A stretch of 32,643 nucleotides of DNA from Campylobacterota bacterium. Lineage in GTDB: Bacteria; Campylobacterota; Campylobacteria; Campylobacterales; Sulfurimonadaceae. Positions 16,077-25,297 of this stretch are shown piece by piece (the stretch's first letter is position 1; each line of letters starts with the position of its first letter). Made by a program: the position numbers and the translations under genes. The stretch lies in the NCBI GenBank assembly GCA_023379705.1, contig JAMCPS010000158.1, positions 1-32,643 of the forward strand, in the 5' to 3' direction. The notes beneath the pieces were generated by a model. That model saw only the letters and a program-made list of their open reading frames with translations. It searched no databases and was not told the origin of the DNA.

Positions 16077-16928
16077 TTAACCCTTTATTTTAAAAGCTTT
16101 TGCCTCAACATTTTGGCGAATTGTACCCATCGCATCTTGTACAGATTTTTCACCTTGAAATGGTCCTACAAGGATTTTAGTTACTGTGCCAGATTTTTGA
16201 GTTGTGTATTTCATCCCACTTGCATTAAGACGATCAAATAATGCTTTATTTGGCTCATTGGTAAATGATCCGACCTGGATATAATAGGTTGATTGTGTAC
16301 TGGAGATAGCTGTATTAGCAGTTTCCGTTTTCACTTCTGGTGTTTTAGGAGGCACAACAGGAGCAGGAGTCTCTTTAGGAGCTGTTTGTACGCTTTTATT
16401 AGGTTGCACTGTTTTAACCGCAGCTGGTTTAACTTGCTTAATAACAGGCTTTCCTTGAACTTTTTCAGCAGTAACTGTCGGCTGAGTTTTTACAGGTTTA
16501 GGTGCAGGTGTTGGCTTAGCAGCAACAGGTGCAGCTTGAATATTTGTTTTCACTGCAGGGACACTTGCTGCAATAGGTTCAATAACCGTATTTTGAGCTG
16601 CAGGCATATTTTGTAATGATTCTTCTTTTATTTTTTGGGCAACTTGATTGAGATCAGATGTCCCCTGTACTGTTTCATTACCTTCTTGAATTATTTCTAC
16701 CGGTTCAAATAATGGATCGTTAATGATTTCAGTAGGTGCAGTAGGCTCTGGTGGCAAAATAGCTTGTGGTGATTTTTGAACTTCATCATTTTTAAGCGAG
16801 TTCATAATGACCAATACAATAATCAATATTAATGTAAAAGTTGCAATTGCAAGTAAAAGCTTTTTACTAGCGGTATTGGAACTGCTTTTATTTAAAATGA
16901 TGTCATTGAGTTCGTTTTTTTCTTCCAT
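16077..16928 (-). CDS. SPOR-domain inner-membrane protein
   Basis: A 283-aa bitopic protein: short cytoplasmic N-terminus, one TM helix at about 24–43, a long periplasmic linker rich in Pro, Ala, Lys, Val and Thr (about 50–205), and a C-terminal SPOR domain (about 213–283; TYYIQVGSFTNEPN ... TKILVGPFQGEKS). SPOR domains bind denuded glycan strands at the division septum, so the protein is probably septal. The layout resembles FtsN/DedD, but I see no FtsN essential motif and would not assign either name. Good ribosome site GGAGC about 6 bp before ATG 16928. It sits between the DUF1882 gene and trpE; C. jejuni Cj0404 is the likely counterpart. Confidence 0.88.
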   Translation of the reverse strand: MEEKNELNDIILNKSSSNTASKKLLLAIATFTLILIIVLVIMNSLKNDEVQKSPQAILPPEPTAPTEIINDPLFEPVEIIQEGNETVQGTSDLNQVAQKIKEESLQNMPAAQNTVIEPIAASVPAVKTNIQAAPVAAKPTPAPKPVKTQPTVTAEKVQGKPVIKQVKPAAVKTVQPNKSVQTAPKETPAPVVPPKTPEVKTETANTAISSTQSTYYIQVGSFTNEPNKALFDRLNASGMKYTTQKSGTVTKILVGPFQGEKSVQDAMGTIRQNVEAKAFKIKG

Positions 16929-16946
16929 GTTTTGCTCCTGTTTGCG

Positions 16947-17489
16947 TTACATATGTTTTGACCAAGAAGCACCGCGTTCTTTAGCATATACTTCATAGGG
17001 CAAGTTTAGGATATTGTATTCCAACGGTAATTCGTCCGTTGGGAACATTCTCCATTGTTTAGGCTGTTTTGCAGCCAATTTCATTGAAATTGTTTTTCCT
17101 AATTGTATCGCTTCTTGAAATGTTGTGTGCCCCTTGTGTATATACACATGCAAATGGCCGGGTGTTTTCGTTTCATAAGCGGTAAAATTGATGTATCCTT
17201 CTTCACGTAGCAATAATTGTGCCTTATGATAAAAACGCTGCGGGTCATTACCATTATAGTCAATCACAATGTTTTCAACTTTATTGTGTTGGTTGATAAT
17301 CGAGTGCGCAATAGTAATTTGTTTTTTTAGGTGTTGATCAATAAGAGTTTGACTCAGAATTTTATTAATACGCTCATATTTATTAAAAAAGGTTCGGCCT
17401 TTATAGTCGATTTTACTGACCATTTCATTATGTTTCAGCCAATAATGATCTGAAACAATTTTTATCAATTTCAAATCCATAGAAGTCAT
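16947..17489 (-). CDS. DUF1882 protein with a primase-like palm pattern
   Basis: A 180-aa cytoplasmic protein of the Campylobacterota family DUF1882 (H. pylori HP0184, C. jejuni Cj0403 as I recall), always near glyA. Function is not established. The first ~65 residues are helical. From residue ~72 on, the order of elements looks like the palm of LigD-type/archaeo-eukaryotic primases: strand [10 protein letters not shown] with D77, a helix, strand [16 protein letters not shown] with H114 (compare KTSGGKGLHVYVPL), then a helix with Ala/Leu spacing ([16 protein letters not shown]) and an acidic stretch near 152–157. The usual second acid of the first motif (DxD) is Asn79, so activity may be lost. 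Start ATG 17489 has GGAG 5 bp upstream. Confidence 0.85.
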   Translation of the reverse strand: MTSMDLKLIKIVSDHYWLKHNEMVSKIDYKGRTFFNKYERINKILSQTLIDQHLKKQITIAHSIINQHNKVENIVIDYNGNDPQRFYHKAQLLLREEGYINFTAYETKTPGHLHVYIHKGHTTFQEAIQLGKTISMKLAAKQPKQWRMFPTDELPLEYNILNLPYEVYAKERGASWSKHM

Positions 17490-17534
17490 TTTAGCTCCGT
17501 TTTAAATAGCGTTGGAAAATCCAAGGCCATTGTA

Positions 17535-18782
17535 TCAATAAGTTGGTTGTTTGTAAATGATAAATCCACGGGCAAGGGCTTTGAGCTCTTCTTTGATAGC
17601 AAATTGTTTTTGTGTATTTTCAATATCATCCAAAACATCGGCAATTTTGTTGGCAATAATTTCAAATTCTTTTTCTTTCATCCCGCGAGATGTAAGGGCA
17701 GGGCTTCCGATACGGATACCACTGGTAACAAATGGAGAGCGTGTTTCGCCAGGTACGGTATTTTTATTAACGGTAATTCCTGCATTTCCCAAAGCGGCAT
17801 CTGCCTCTTTCCCACTAAAAGGTTTGTTGAGAAAAGAGACAAGTATAAGATGGTTATCAGTACCACCGCTAACAATGTCATAACCACGCTTGATGAGTAC
17901 ATCTGCCAATACTTTAGCATTTGCTTTTACTTGTTTAGCGTAGGTTTTCCACTCATCTGATAGGTTAAATTTGAAGCCAACCGCTTTTGCCGCGATGACA
18001 TGTACCAATGGACCACCTTGAAGTGCCGGGAAGATTGCTGAATTGATTTTTTTAGCAATATCTTCATCGTTGGTCATGATCATACCGCCACGAGGACCGG
18101 CGAGTGTTTTATGCGTAGTCGTAGTAACGACATCTGCATATGGGAATGGACTAGGGTGTTCACCCGCACATACCAATCCGGCAATATGCGCGATGTCTGC
18201 AAAGAGTATTGCACCAACGGCATCTGCGATCTCACGGAATTTTGCAAAATCGATTTCACGTGCATACGCAGATGCGCCGCAGACGATGATTTTAGGTTGA
18301 ACGATTTTAGCAATGTCCATGACACGCTCATAATTGATGCGACCATCAAGCTCAACACCATAAGAAAAACTATGATAGTTTTTACCAGAAAAACTTACTT
18401 TAGAACCGTGTGTCAAATGACCGCCATGGCTTAAATCCATACCTAATAATTTGTCACCCGCTTGCAAAAGTGCTGCATAAACGGCACCGTTTGCTGAAGA
18501 ACCGGAATGGGGCTGTACATTTGCAAAATTACATCCAAACAGTTTGCATGCACGGTCAATTGCCAACTGCTCAACACCATCAGCGTATTCACATCCGCCA
18601 TAATAACGTTTTGCCGGATATCCTTCTGCATATTTATTCGTAAATACGCTGCCCATTGCTTCCATAACCGCTGGAAGGGTAAAGTTTTCAGAAGCGATCA
18701 TCTCTAAATGGTCACTTTGACGCTCTAGCTCTTTTTCACACAGTGTGTAGATTTCACTGTCATATTCTTTTAGGAAACTCAT
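17535..18782 (-). CDS. glyA: Serine hydroxymethyltransferase GlyA
   Basis: PLP enzyme that makes glycine and 5,10-methylene-tetrahydrofolate from serine; 415 aa, the normal length. Diagnostic sequences are [16 protein letters not shown] near residue 30, [37 protein letters not shown], and the PLP-lysine motif [16 protein letters not shown] around residue 225. The C-terminal part has the [22 protein letters not shown] sequence [15 protein letters not shown]. It overlaps lysS by 4 bp (ATGA) and is translationally coupled; a 45-bp gap then leads to the DUF1882 gene. The lysS–glyA pair is conserved across the phylum. Confidence 0.97.
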   Translation of the reverse strand: MSFLKEYDSEIYTLCEKELERQSDHLEMIASENFTLPAVMEAMGSVFTNKYAEGYPAKRYYGGCEYADGVEQLAIDRACKLFGCNFANVQPHSGSSANGAVYAALLQAGDKLLGMDLSHGGHLTHGSKVSFSGKNYHSFSYGVELDGRINYERVMDIAKIVQPKIIVCGASAYAREIDFAKFREIADAVGAILFADIAHIAGLVCAGEHPSPFPYADVVTTTTHKTLAGPRGGMIMTNDEDIAKKINSAIFPALQGGPLVHVIAAKAVGFKFNLSDEWKTYAKQVKANAKVLADVLIKRGYDIVSGGTDNHLILVSFLNKPFSGKEADAALGNAGITVNKNTVPGETRSPFVTSGIRIGSPALTSRGMKEKEFEIIANKIADVLDDIENTQKQFAIKEELKALARGFIIYKQPTY

Positions 18783-20296
18783 TCTTCTTCTCCGTTATTA
18801 AGTTGATTGTTGTGTATAGGTTTCATTGCCGGGAAGAGCAATACATCCCGAATTGAGTGTTGATTGGTGAGCATCATAACCAAACGATCTATTCCAATGC
18901 CTTGACCGGCAGTTGGTGCCATGCCGTAGGACAATGCTGTAACAAAGTCTTCATCCATATCGTGTGCTTCATCATCACCTGAATCTTTAGCCGCCATTTG
19001 ACCTTCAAAACGTTCAAGCTGATCAACGGGGTCGTTGAGCTCACTAAAGGCATTGGCTATTTCACGTCCTGCGATAAAAAGTTCAAATCGATCGGTAAGT
19101 TCCGGACGCTCATTATTGCGACGCGCTAAGGGAGAAATTTCAACCGGATAGTGCGTGATAAACGTCGGATTGATTAATTTCCCCTCAACGAATTCATCAA
19201 ACAGTTCCCCTTGGAGCTGCCCTAAATTCATGGCAGGTTTGACTTCAAGATTATGTGATTTTAGGTAATCCAATATTGCTTGCTTGTCATTAACCACATT
19301 CTCAGGAACCCCGCCGATTTGGGTCAAGCTTTTAATCAGCTCTATTTCAGTGAATTGATCAAAATCTATTTCAAGTTCACCGTATGGGAGACGTTTTGGT
19401 AGGTTCAAATGATCAAATAAGTACTCAAAATATTCTTTTGTTATTTCAATAAGATCTTTATAGGTTTTGAATGCCCAATAAAACTCAATCGAAGTGAATT
19501 CAGGGTTATGGGTTGCATCCATTCCCTCATTACGAAAATTTCGATTGATCTCAAATACGGCTTCAAAGCCGCCAACAATGAGACGTTTGAGATAAAGTTC
19601 AGGTGCAATACGTAAAAAACGATCTACTCCCAATGCATTATGATGGGTCATAAAAGGCTTAGCATTGGCTCCACCCGCAATCGGATGCATCATGGGGGTT
19701 TCTACTTCTAAAAAGCCCTTGTCCTCAAAGAAGCGACGTGTCAGGCTCACTACTTTACTGCGAATATGAAACGTCTTGCGCACTTCTGAATTCATAATGA
19801 GGTCAAGATAGCGCTGACGGTAACGCATCTCTTTATCTTGTAAACCATGAAATTTTTCTGGCAGAGGTGAGATGGCTTTTGTTAAAAGAGTTAATTCATT
19901 GGCATGCAAAGAAAGCTCTCCTTGCTGCGTCACAAAGGGATAGCCGCTGACTTCGATTATATCGCCTACCTCAATGAGCTTTTTAAACACATCGTTATAA
20001 AAATTTTCTGGCAGATTGTCGCGTGCTACATAAATTTGGAGCATTCCGCTTTCGTCTTCGATTTTAACAAAGCTGGCTTTTCCCATCAAGCGAAAAAGCT
20101 TAATTCTTCCGGCAACGGTATAGTGCCGATTCTCATCACGTTTTTCGTCTTTATGCGCTAGATCCGAATTCACGTTATGATATTTATCAATCGTTGTATT
20201 GCGATTTGAATTATTAGCATAGGGATCAATTCCCATATCACGCAATTGATTGGCTTTTTGAATTCGCTGTTGAATGTATTGGTTATCGAAAGTCAC
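18779..20296 (-). CDS. lysS: Lysyl-tRNA synthetase, class II
   Basis: Charges tRNA-Lys; 505 aa. N-terminal OB-fold anticodon domain (about 60–160; [26 protein letters not shown]) and a class II catalytic core. Motif 1 falls at [18 protein letters not shown], motif 2 at [20 protein letters not shown], motif 3 at [24 protein letters not shown]. The start is GTG 20296 with AAAGGGC a few bases upstream; the following [22 protein letters not shown] matches the usual LysS N-terminus, and the next Met is 20 residues in. It lies 11 bp downstream of fur and overlaps glyA by 4 bp. Confidence 0.97.
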   Translation of the reverse strand: MTFDNQYIQQRIQKANQLRDMGIDPYANNSNRNTTIDKYHNVNSDLAHKDEKRDENRHYTVAGRIKLFRLMGKASFVKIEDESGMLQIYVARDNLPENFYNDVFKKLIEVGDIIEVSGYPFVTQQGELSLHANELTLLTKAISPLPEKFHGLQDKEMRYRQRYLDLIMNSEVRKTFHIRSKVVSLTRRFFEDKGFLEVETPMMHPIAGGANAKPFMTHHNALGVDRFLRIAPELYLKRLIVGGFEAVFEINRNFRNEGMDATHNPEFTSIEFYWAFKTYKDLIEITKEYFEYLFDHLNLPKRLPYGELEIDFDQFTEIELIKSLTQIGGVPENVVNDKQAILDYLKSHNLEVKPAMNLGQLQGELFDEFVEGKLINPTFITHYPVEISPLARRNNERPELTDRFELFIAGREIANAFSELNDPVDQLERFEGQMAAKDSGDDEAHDMDEDFVTALSYGMAPTAGQGIGIDRLVMMLTNQHSIRDVLLFPAMKPIHNNQLNNGEEE

Positions 20297-20307
20297 TTAA
20301 GTGCCCT

Positions 20308-20790
20308 TTATTTTTTCATTTTTCTTTGGCATGGTAGACAGATGCCGTATATCTGCATTGAGTGCTCTTGAATTAAAAATCCCAACTCTTCTGCTATCTT
20401 TTTTTGTCTTGTTTCAATTTCATCATCGACAAATTCACTGATTGCACCGCATTGGGTACAAATAATGTGGTCATGATGGTCTTTTGCACCCAATTCGTAT
20501 TTTTTCCCCTGAGCTCCAAAAGAGAGAGAAGTAACCATATCTGAATCTTCAAGTAATGAGAGTGTTCTGTACACCGTTGCAATACCTGTATTGAGATCAG
20601 GATGCTTTTCTTGAATAAGATGGTGAAGTGACTCAGGAGTGAGATGCTCGTCGGAACTGTAAAGCATTTCAAGTATCACTTCACGCTGTATTGTAAATTT
20701 TAAGCCATTATCTCTAAGAAGTTGTTTAAAATCACTTAGAAGTTTATTGTATTCAACGGTTCGTTCCGTAAAATCAGTATTGGCGCTCAT
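20308..20790 (-). CDS. fur: Fur-family metalloregulator (Fur)
   Basis: A 160-aa iron-responsive repressor. N-terminal winged helix (about 20–90) with recognition helix NTGIATVYRTLSLL; metal/dimer domain with KYELGAKDHHDHIICTQCG, which contains the HHDH metal ligands and the first CxxC (C111, C114); the second CxxC is C151/C154 (CLPC) near the end, the structural zinc site of Fur. PerR is the alternative paralogue. I favour Fur because the gene directly precedes lysS and glyA, exactly as C. jejuni Cj0400 (fur) does. The start at ATG 20790 gives the long N-terminal helix extension seen in Campylobacterota Fur. It follows cvpA by 3 bp, with only a weak ribosome site. Confidence 0.9.
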   Translation of the reverse strand: MSANTDFTERTVEYNKLLSDFKQLLRDNGLKFTIQREVILEMLYSSDEHLTPESLHHLIQEKHPDLNTGIATVYRTLSLLEDSDMVTSLSFGAQGKKYELGAKDHHDHIICTQCGAISEFVDDEIETRQKKIAEELGFLIQEHSMQIYGICLPCQRKMKK

Positions 20791-20793
20791 CCG

Positions 20794-21354
20794 TTATTTT
20801 TCTTTCACTTGATCTTTATCATCGGTTCCATTGGAGTCGCTTTGGTTGTTGTCGCGCATAATGTCAAGTACTTCACTCGTTTCAATATGAAGTATAAAAT
20901 TTCCAGTTGCTACCATTGGCTCAAAGAATATACTGTCTTTCATTTTAGCACCAAAGTTTTCACGAATAGCAGTCACACTAAACAATGCATAAACAATAAC
21001 AGACATAATAAAGAAGAATTTGCTGGCACCAACAAAAAATCCTAGTATTTGATCAACAATGCCAAGACCGCTAAGACTGCTTAGCCGTTTAAAGCCAGCG
21101 CCAAGTGCGATCATTAATAACCAAAATATACCTACCGTAAAGACAAAGCCGACAAGATTTACAGCCGCAGAAGTTTCAAAATGCAAAAGTGACTCGTTTA
21201 AAAATCTCCCGATAGGACCACCAATATGTGAAGCCACAAAGAGACCTCCCACAATTCCTATTAAACCAAACAGTTCTTTTGAAAAACCGTTCATTAAACC
21301 TTTGAGTCCCAACAACAACACAATACTGCCAACAGCAACATCAAAATAATTCAT
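20794..21354 (-). CDS. cvpA: CvpA-family membrane protein
   Basis: A 186-aa inner-membrane protein with about four TM segments (roughly 5–22, 27–45, 63–85, 102–125) and a charged C-terminal tail ending DNNQSDSNGTDDKDQVKEK. The N-terminus (YFDVAVGSIVLLLGLKGLMNGFSKELFGLIG) has the Asp and Gly spacing typical of CvpA/colicin V production proteins. The family is linked to envelope stress and colicin V export in E. coli; a precise function is not known here. It is 5 bp downstream of the GGDEF gene and 3 bp upstream of fur, so it belongs to the same transcript. Confidence 0.87.
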   Translation of the reverse strand: MNYFDVAVGSIVLLLGLKGLMNGFSKELFGLIGIVGGLFVASHIGGPIGRFLNESLLHFETSAAVNLVGFVFTVGIFWLLMIALGAGFKRLSSLSGLGIVDQILGFFVGASKFFFIMSVIVYALFSVTAIRENFGAKMKDSIFFEPMVATGNFILHIETSEVLDIMRDNNQSDSNGTDDKDQVKEK

Positions 21355-21359
21355 TTTTA

Positions 21360-22286
21360 TTAAATCTCCATTTCTAAACGGTCTTTGCCGGATTTTTTAG
21401 CGCGATAAAGCGCAACATCAGAACGATGAATAAGAGTATCTAGTGTATCATCATCGCGTACAGGAGTTAATCCAATACTCAGAGTTACACCGATTTGCTC
21501 ATTTTGATACAAAGGCTTATTTTGACGTGTTAGATTTAATAGGCGAGTAGCAACAAGAGTCGCCCCTTCTAAATTGGTTCTATTGAGAAGAATCACGAAC
21601 TCCTCTCCTCCAAAACGATAGAGCTTATCACCATCTCTTAATGTTTTTTTAAGTAATTTTGAGGCAAATATTAGAACTTTGTCTCCTGCAATATGCCCGT
21701 ATTTATCATTAATTGATTTGAAATTGTCAATATCAATCATAAGGATAAACATCTCATGGGAAAATCGATCTTTTGATAACAGTTCGGTGAAGTTTTTTTG
21801 CAATGCATGTCTATTATAAGCTTTAGTAAGCGGGTCAAGCGTTGTCGTGATTTCCAATTCATGAACTTGATTGTTTAGTTCTTGAATGATTTGATTCGCA
21901 CGGCCAACTTCATTATTCAGATGAGATTGTAAATCACACATTTTTTCAGAAATCAGAGAAAAATCAATATACTCTTTCAAGGTATCACAGCCTAAAAGGT
22001 CAGTTTGTTCATCACTGATATCTTCTATTATTTTATTACTTTTGGCAAATGAGCCAATACTTTGAATGGCTATTTCTTTATAAGCATTGTTTTTAGAATT
22101 GTGATATTCTTGTAAATCGAGTGAACCATCAAGGTATGAGTCCAATATCTCTTTGGTTGCAGTGGAAACCAGTTCAGCAAATTCACTGGAGTTTATATCT
22201 TTTTGTCTAGCACTTGCAGATTCTAGATGTAAGGAGAGTTCTTTGCAAAAAAGGGAAAGAAATGGCTGAATTTGAGTTGATTCCAT
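21360..22286 (-). CDS. Diguanylate cyclase (GGDEF) with helical N-terminus
   Basis: A 308-aa protein that probably makes cyclic di-GMP. The GGDEF domain covers about residues 148–308: DPLTKAYNRHAL, the metal-binding DIDNFKSINDKYGH, an intact GGEEF active site at 226–230, and an RxxD inhibitory I-site (RDGD, 217–220) five residues before it, implying product feedback. Residues 1–145 are soluble and helical, ending in a coiled coil (LQSHLNNEVGRANQIIQELNNQVHEL) that would carry a dimerisation signal; no named sensor domain or TM segment is visible. It is the first gene of the long minus-strand run leading to fur, lysS and aroE. Start ATG 22286; the ribosome site is weak (AGAG). Confidence 0.9.
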   Translation of the reverse strand: MESTQIQPFLSLFCKELSLHLESASARQKDINSSEFAELVSTATKEILDSYLDGSLDLQEYHNSKNNAYKEIAIQSIGSFAKSNKIIEDISDEQTDLLGCDTLKEYIDFSLISEKMCDLQSHLNNEVGRANQIIQELNNQVHELEITTTLDPLTKAYNRHALQKNFTELLSKDRFSHEMFILMIDIDNFKSINDKYGHIAGDKVLIFASKLLKKTLRDGDKLYRFGGEEFVILLNRTNLEGATLVATRLLNLTRQNKPLYQNEQIGVTLSIGLTPVRDDDTLDTLIHRSDVALYRAKKSGKDRLEMEI

Positions 22287-22341
22287 GGGCTCTCTTAAAA
22301 TAGGCTTGAGTGTGAAATTTATATAGTCTATGATTAGTGCT

Positions 22342-22359
22342 TATAATTACGCAATTATA
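22342..22359. promoter_or_regulatory. Perfect inverted repeat holding two opposed -10 boxes
   Basis: TATAATT at 22342–22348 and AATTATA at 22353–22359 form a perfect 7-bp inverted repeat with ACGC between. Read left to right it gives TATAAT (22342–22347) towards the DAHP synthase gene; on the minus strand it gives TATAAT (22359–22354) towards the GGDEF gene. The two predicted +1 sites (22354 and 22347) lie within each other's -10 region, so use would be mutually exclusive. The minus-strand leader would be 61 nt. A second plus-strand AT box near 22443–22455 is closer to the DAHP synthase start and may be the real one. Confidence 0.45.
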
Positions 22360-22488
22360 CTTTTTAAAACATAAATAGAGCTTTCATATGGGCGAAATCA
22401 GTCCATTTTTAGGATAATCCGATAGAATTCATATTCCAAAGATATAAAATATAAAATTTTTTGATTGAAATTATAAGGGGAGCACAAT

Positions 22489-23838
22489 ATGAAAAATTGG
22501 AGTCGTTCTAGCTGGAGAGATATGCCAATAAAGCAGCAACCGGTTTATCCAGATAAAAGACATCTGGAAGAGGTAGAGTCTCTTCTAAAAAATTATCCGC
22601 CACTTGTTTTTGCAGGGGAAGCGCGCAATTTGAAAAAAAGTCTTGCCGATGTGTGCAATGGGAAAGCTTTTTTATTACAAGGCGGAGATTGTGCGGAAAG
22701 TTTTTCAGAATTTCATGCGCATAATATTAGAGACACATTCAAAGTTATGATGCAAATGGCAGTTGTTATGACATTCGCCGGCGGTGTACCTGTCGTCAAA
22801 GTAGGGCGTTTGGGTGGTCAATTTGCAAAACCTCGTTCATCCGATAATGAAACAATCAACGGCGTAACGCTGCCAAGCTATCGTGGGGATATTATCAATG
22901 GTGTTGATTTTACGGATGTATCGCGCGTGCCGGATCCGCAGCGAATGGTTCAAGCGTATAATCAATCAGCAGCAACGTTAAATTTACTTCGTGCCTTTGC
23001 ATCAGGTGGATTGGCTGATTTGCATCAGGTGCATGCGTGGAATCTTGGGTTTGTGGGGCAAAATGAGTTAACTCAAAAATACGAAGAGCTTTCGCGGCAA
23101 ATTGATGATTCTTTGCGTTTTATGGCGGCATGCGAAATTACTTCAGATACCTATCGTACTCTTCGTGAAACTGATTTTTATACGTCTCATGAAGCACTTT
23201 TATTGCCTTATGAAGAAGCATTTACACGTCAAGATTCATTAACAGGAGAATGGTACGATGTTTCTTCTCATATGCTTTGGATAGGAGATCGTACACGTCA
23301 GTTGGATGGTGCGCATGTTGAATTTATGCGTGGTATTCAAAATCCGATTGGACTTAAAGCCGGTCCATCAATGGATACGGATGATTTGATCCGTTTGTGT
23401 GATGTTCTCAATCCAAATAACGAAGCAGGTCGTCTAAATATTATTGTTCGTATGGGCGCTGACAAAGTAGGCGAGGGTATGCCGAAATTGATTCAAGCGA
23501 TCGAACGTGAAGGTAAAAAAGTTCTCTGGAGCTGTGATCCGATGCACGGTAATACGATTACAAGTAGTGGTGGTTATAAAACTCGCCCAGTAGACGCTGT
23601 TCTCAAAGAAATGAAACAGTTTTTCCAAGTTCATAAATCTGAAGGGACCTACGCAGGCGGCGTTCACTTGGAAATGACCGGTAAAAATGTGACTGAATGT
23701 TTAGGCGGATCATTTGAGATTACTGAAGAGAACTTACAAAGCCGTTATCATACTCATTGTGACCCACGTCTTAATGCGGATCAATCACTTGAGTTGGCCT
23801 TTCTTATTGCTGATACACTTAGAGAAGCACATCCTTAA
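22489..23838 (+). CDS. Class II (plant-type) DAHP synthase
   Basis: First enzyme of the shikimate pathway: condenses phosphoenolpyruvate and erythrose 4-phosphate to DAHP; 449 aa. Class II features: [32 protein letters not shown] with the metal-binding Cys, [16 protein letters not shown], a CDPMHGNT motif, [15 protein letters not shown], and [14 protein letters not shown] at the end. Class I enzymes (AroF/G/H of E. coli) share none of these. Strong ribosome site AAGGGGAGC about 8 bp before ATG 22489. It is transcribed alone, divergent from the GGDEF–aroE run that ends in two other aromatic genes. A gene symbol is withheld because aroF, aroG and aroH are all used for this type. Confidence 0.96.
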   Translation: MKNWSRSSWRDMPIKQQPVYPDKRHLEEVESLLKNYPPLVFAGEARNLKKSLADVCNGKAFLLQGGDCAESFSEFHAHNIRDTFKVMMQMAVVMTFAGGVPVVKVGRLGGQFAKPRSSDNETINGVTLPSYRGDIINGVDFTDVSRVPDPQRMVQAYNQSAATLNLLRAFASGGLADLHQVHAWNLGFVGQNELTQKYEELSRQIDDSLRFMAACEITSDTYRTLRETDFYTSHEALLLPYEEAFTRQDSLTGEWYDVSSHMLWIGDRTRQLDGAHVEFMRGIQNPIGLKAGPSMDTDDLIRLCDVLNPNNEAGRLNIIVRMGADKVGEGMPKLIQAIEREGKKVLWSCDPMHGNTITSSGGYKTRPVDAVLKEMKQFFQVHKSEGTYAGGVHLEMTGKNVTECLGGSFEITEENLQSRYHTHCDPRLNADQSLELAFLIADTLREAHP

Positions 23839-23858
23839 TAAACTGCTTCATTAATGGT

Positions 23859-23879
23859 TTTTCCCTTTAGAAGGGAAAA
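23859..23879. terminator. Hairpin between convergent DAHP synthase and pilT genes
   Basis: A perfect 9-bp inverted repeat, TTTTCCCTT and AAGGGAAAA, around a TAG loop, lying in the 43-bp gap between two convergent genes. The arms run U-rich first and A-rich second on either strand, so a classical trailing U-tract is missing; it may slow polymerase or protect 3' ends rather than act as a canonical intrinsic terminator. Confidence 0.4.
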
Positions 23880-23881
23880 TA

Positions 23882-24952
23882 CTACATTGACTCAATAATT
23901 CGTATGAGCTCATCTGGTTTATTTGAATACTGTATTGCAGTGTCTTTACTAACCAATTTTTTACGTAAAAATTCTACAAGCTCTTGGGTCTGTGTTGTCA
24001 TTCCTGTTGAAGTTTGATTAAGTTGCATCTGTGAATAAATTTGGTGTACTTTATCTTCACGTATTAAATTGGCAATCGCTGGATTGGTAATCATAACCTC
24101 TTGAGCAGCGATACGACCTCCACCGATTTTTGGTAGCAGTGCTTGTGAGATAACCGCAACGAGTGACGTTGAGAGCTGTGCACGTACCTGTGGCTGCTCA
24201 TCTCCGCTAAAAACGTCAATAATACGATTGATCGTACCAGGGGCAGAGTTGGTATGAAGAGTACCAAATACCAAGTGTCCTGTTTCTGCCGCGGTCAATG
24301 CTGCAGTAATTGTTTCACGGTCACGCATTTCCCCAATCAAAATAACGTCCGGATCTTGCCGTAAGGCAAATTTAAGTGCGGCAGCGAAGCTCACGGTATC
24401 GCTTCCGACATTTCGTTGTGAAAAGAGCGCTTTTTTGTTGGTATGGACAAACTCGACGGGATCTTCAACGGTAATAATATGTCGTGCTTCATTGAGGTTG
24501 ATTTCATTGAGCATTGCGGCAAGGGTTGTCGATTTACCGCTTCCGGTTGGTCCGGTAACAAGGATCAGCCCTTTTTCACGTTTAATCAATTCTTTGAATA
24601 TTTTTTTTGCATTCAGATCATCCAATGAGGGGATAATCACGGGGATGATACGAAAAGCACACGCTACTTCATCCATGGTTTTGTAGTAGTTAGCACGAAA
24701 GCGCCCTACATCTGGGATGACGATTGAAAAGTCAAGTTCATTGTGCTCTTCAAACACTTTTTTCTGTTTTTCTGTTAAAAGAGAATAAGCCATCTCTTCG
24801 ATTTGCTTCCCATCCAAAACAGGGAGATTGAGAGCGACCAGACGACCGTCAATACGAATCTGTGGCTCAGAACGGCTTACGAGGTGTAAGTCAGACGATT
24901 TATAAGCGACAACGCTTTTAAGAAGTTTATGAATATCCAGTGCTTGGCTCAT
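23882..24952 (-). CDS. pilT: Twitching-motility ATPase PilT
   Basis: Cytoplasmic hexameric ATPase that drives type IV pilus retraction; 356 aa, the usual length. N-terminal PAS-like domain (about 1–100); Walker A GPTGSGKS at 134–141; Asp box EDPVEF near 163; atypical Walker B DVILIGEMRD at 202–211; His box ETGHLVFGTLHTN; and an AIRNLIRE-like motif, NPAIANLIREDK, needed for retraction in studied PilT proteins. This favours PilT over PilB or GspE. It overlaps the ArsC-family gene by 4 bp (ATGA). No other pilus gene is in the window. A PilU paralogue remains possible but less likely given the close PilT motifs. Confidence 0.92.
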   Translation of the reverse strand: MSQALDIHKLLKSVVAYKSSDLHLVSRSEPQIRIDGRLVALNLPVLDGKQIEEMAYSLLTEKQKKVFEEHNELDFSIVIPDVGRFRANYYKTMDEVACAFRIIPVIIPSLDDLNAKKIFKELIKREKGLILVTGPTGSGKSTTLAAMLNEINLNEARHIITVEDPVEFVHTNKKALFSQRNVGSDTVSFAAALKFALRQDPDVILIGEMRDRETITAALTAAETGHLVFGTLHTNSAPGTINRIIDVFSGDEQPQVRAQLSTSLVAVISQALLPKIGGGRIAAQEVMITNPAIANLIREDKVHQIYSQMQLNQTSTGMTTQTQELVEFLRKKLVSKDTAIQYSNKPDELIRIIESM

Positions 24953-25293
24953 GAGTGAAAGATTCCTTCATATTTAGATAAATCGAAACCGACGATGATA
25001 TTTGAATTGTATTCTATCACGGGACGTTTAATAAGTAGATTTTCTTTTGACATCCACTGTGCTTTATCGTTATCGTTTAAATCAAGCGATTTAAGACTTA
25101 GCGTTCTATAGGTTGTCCCTTTTGTATTTAATAAAACTGACATATCAACGTGACCTAGCCATTGAGTTATTTTATCAATATCTACAGGTGATTTTTTAAA
25201 ATCAACAAAGCTATAAGATATTGATTGTTCATTTAAAAATTTGAGTGCTTTTTTAACAGAATCACAGTTCTTAATTCCATAAACAGTGACCAT
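24949..25293 (-). CDS. ArsC/YffB-type thioredoxin-fold protein
   Basis: A 114-aa member of the ArsC-related (Spx/MgsR/YffB) family. The N-terminus, VTVYGIKNCDSVKKALKFL, has the single conserved cysteine (about residue 9) of the YffB type rather than a CxxC; later come VDFKKSPVD, LLNTKGTTYRTL and the family's LLIKRPVIEY segment with its arginine. Members have been proposed as glutathione-linked reductases, but arsenate reduction is not shown for this branch, so I do not call it arsC. ATG 25293 is chosen; a TTG at 25305 would overlap gatC. It sits 4 bp after gatC and overlaps pilT by 4 bp. Confidence 0.85.
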   Translation of the reverse strand: MVTVYGIKNCDSVKKALKFLNEQSISYSFVDFKKSPVDIDKITQWLGHVDMSVLLNTKGTTYRTLSLKSLDLNDNDKAQWMSKENLLIKRPVIEYNSNIIVGFDLSKYEGIFHS

Positions 25294-25297
25294 CAAA

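Noticed and set aside
16330-16560. Low-complexity Pro-Ala-Lys-Thr stretch as a tandem repeat
   Set aside because: It is the periplasmic linker of the SPOR protein; codons vary and no regular repeat unit is present.
16293-16616. Plus-strand Cys/Arg-rich open frame opposite the SPOR gene
   Set aside because: It is the antisense of the Pro/Ala/Thr-rich linker; its odd composition follows from that linker, and it has no ribosome site.
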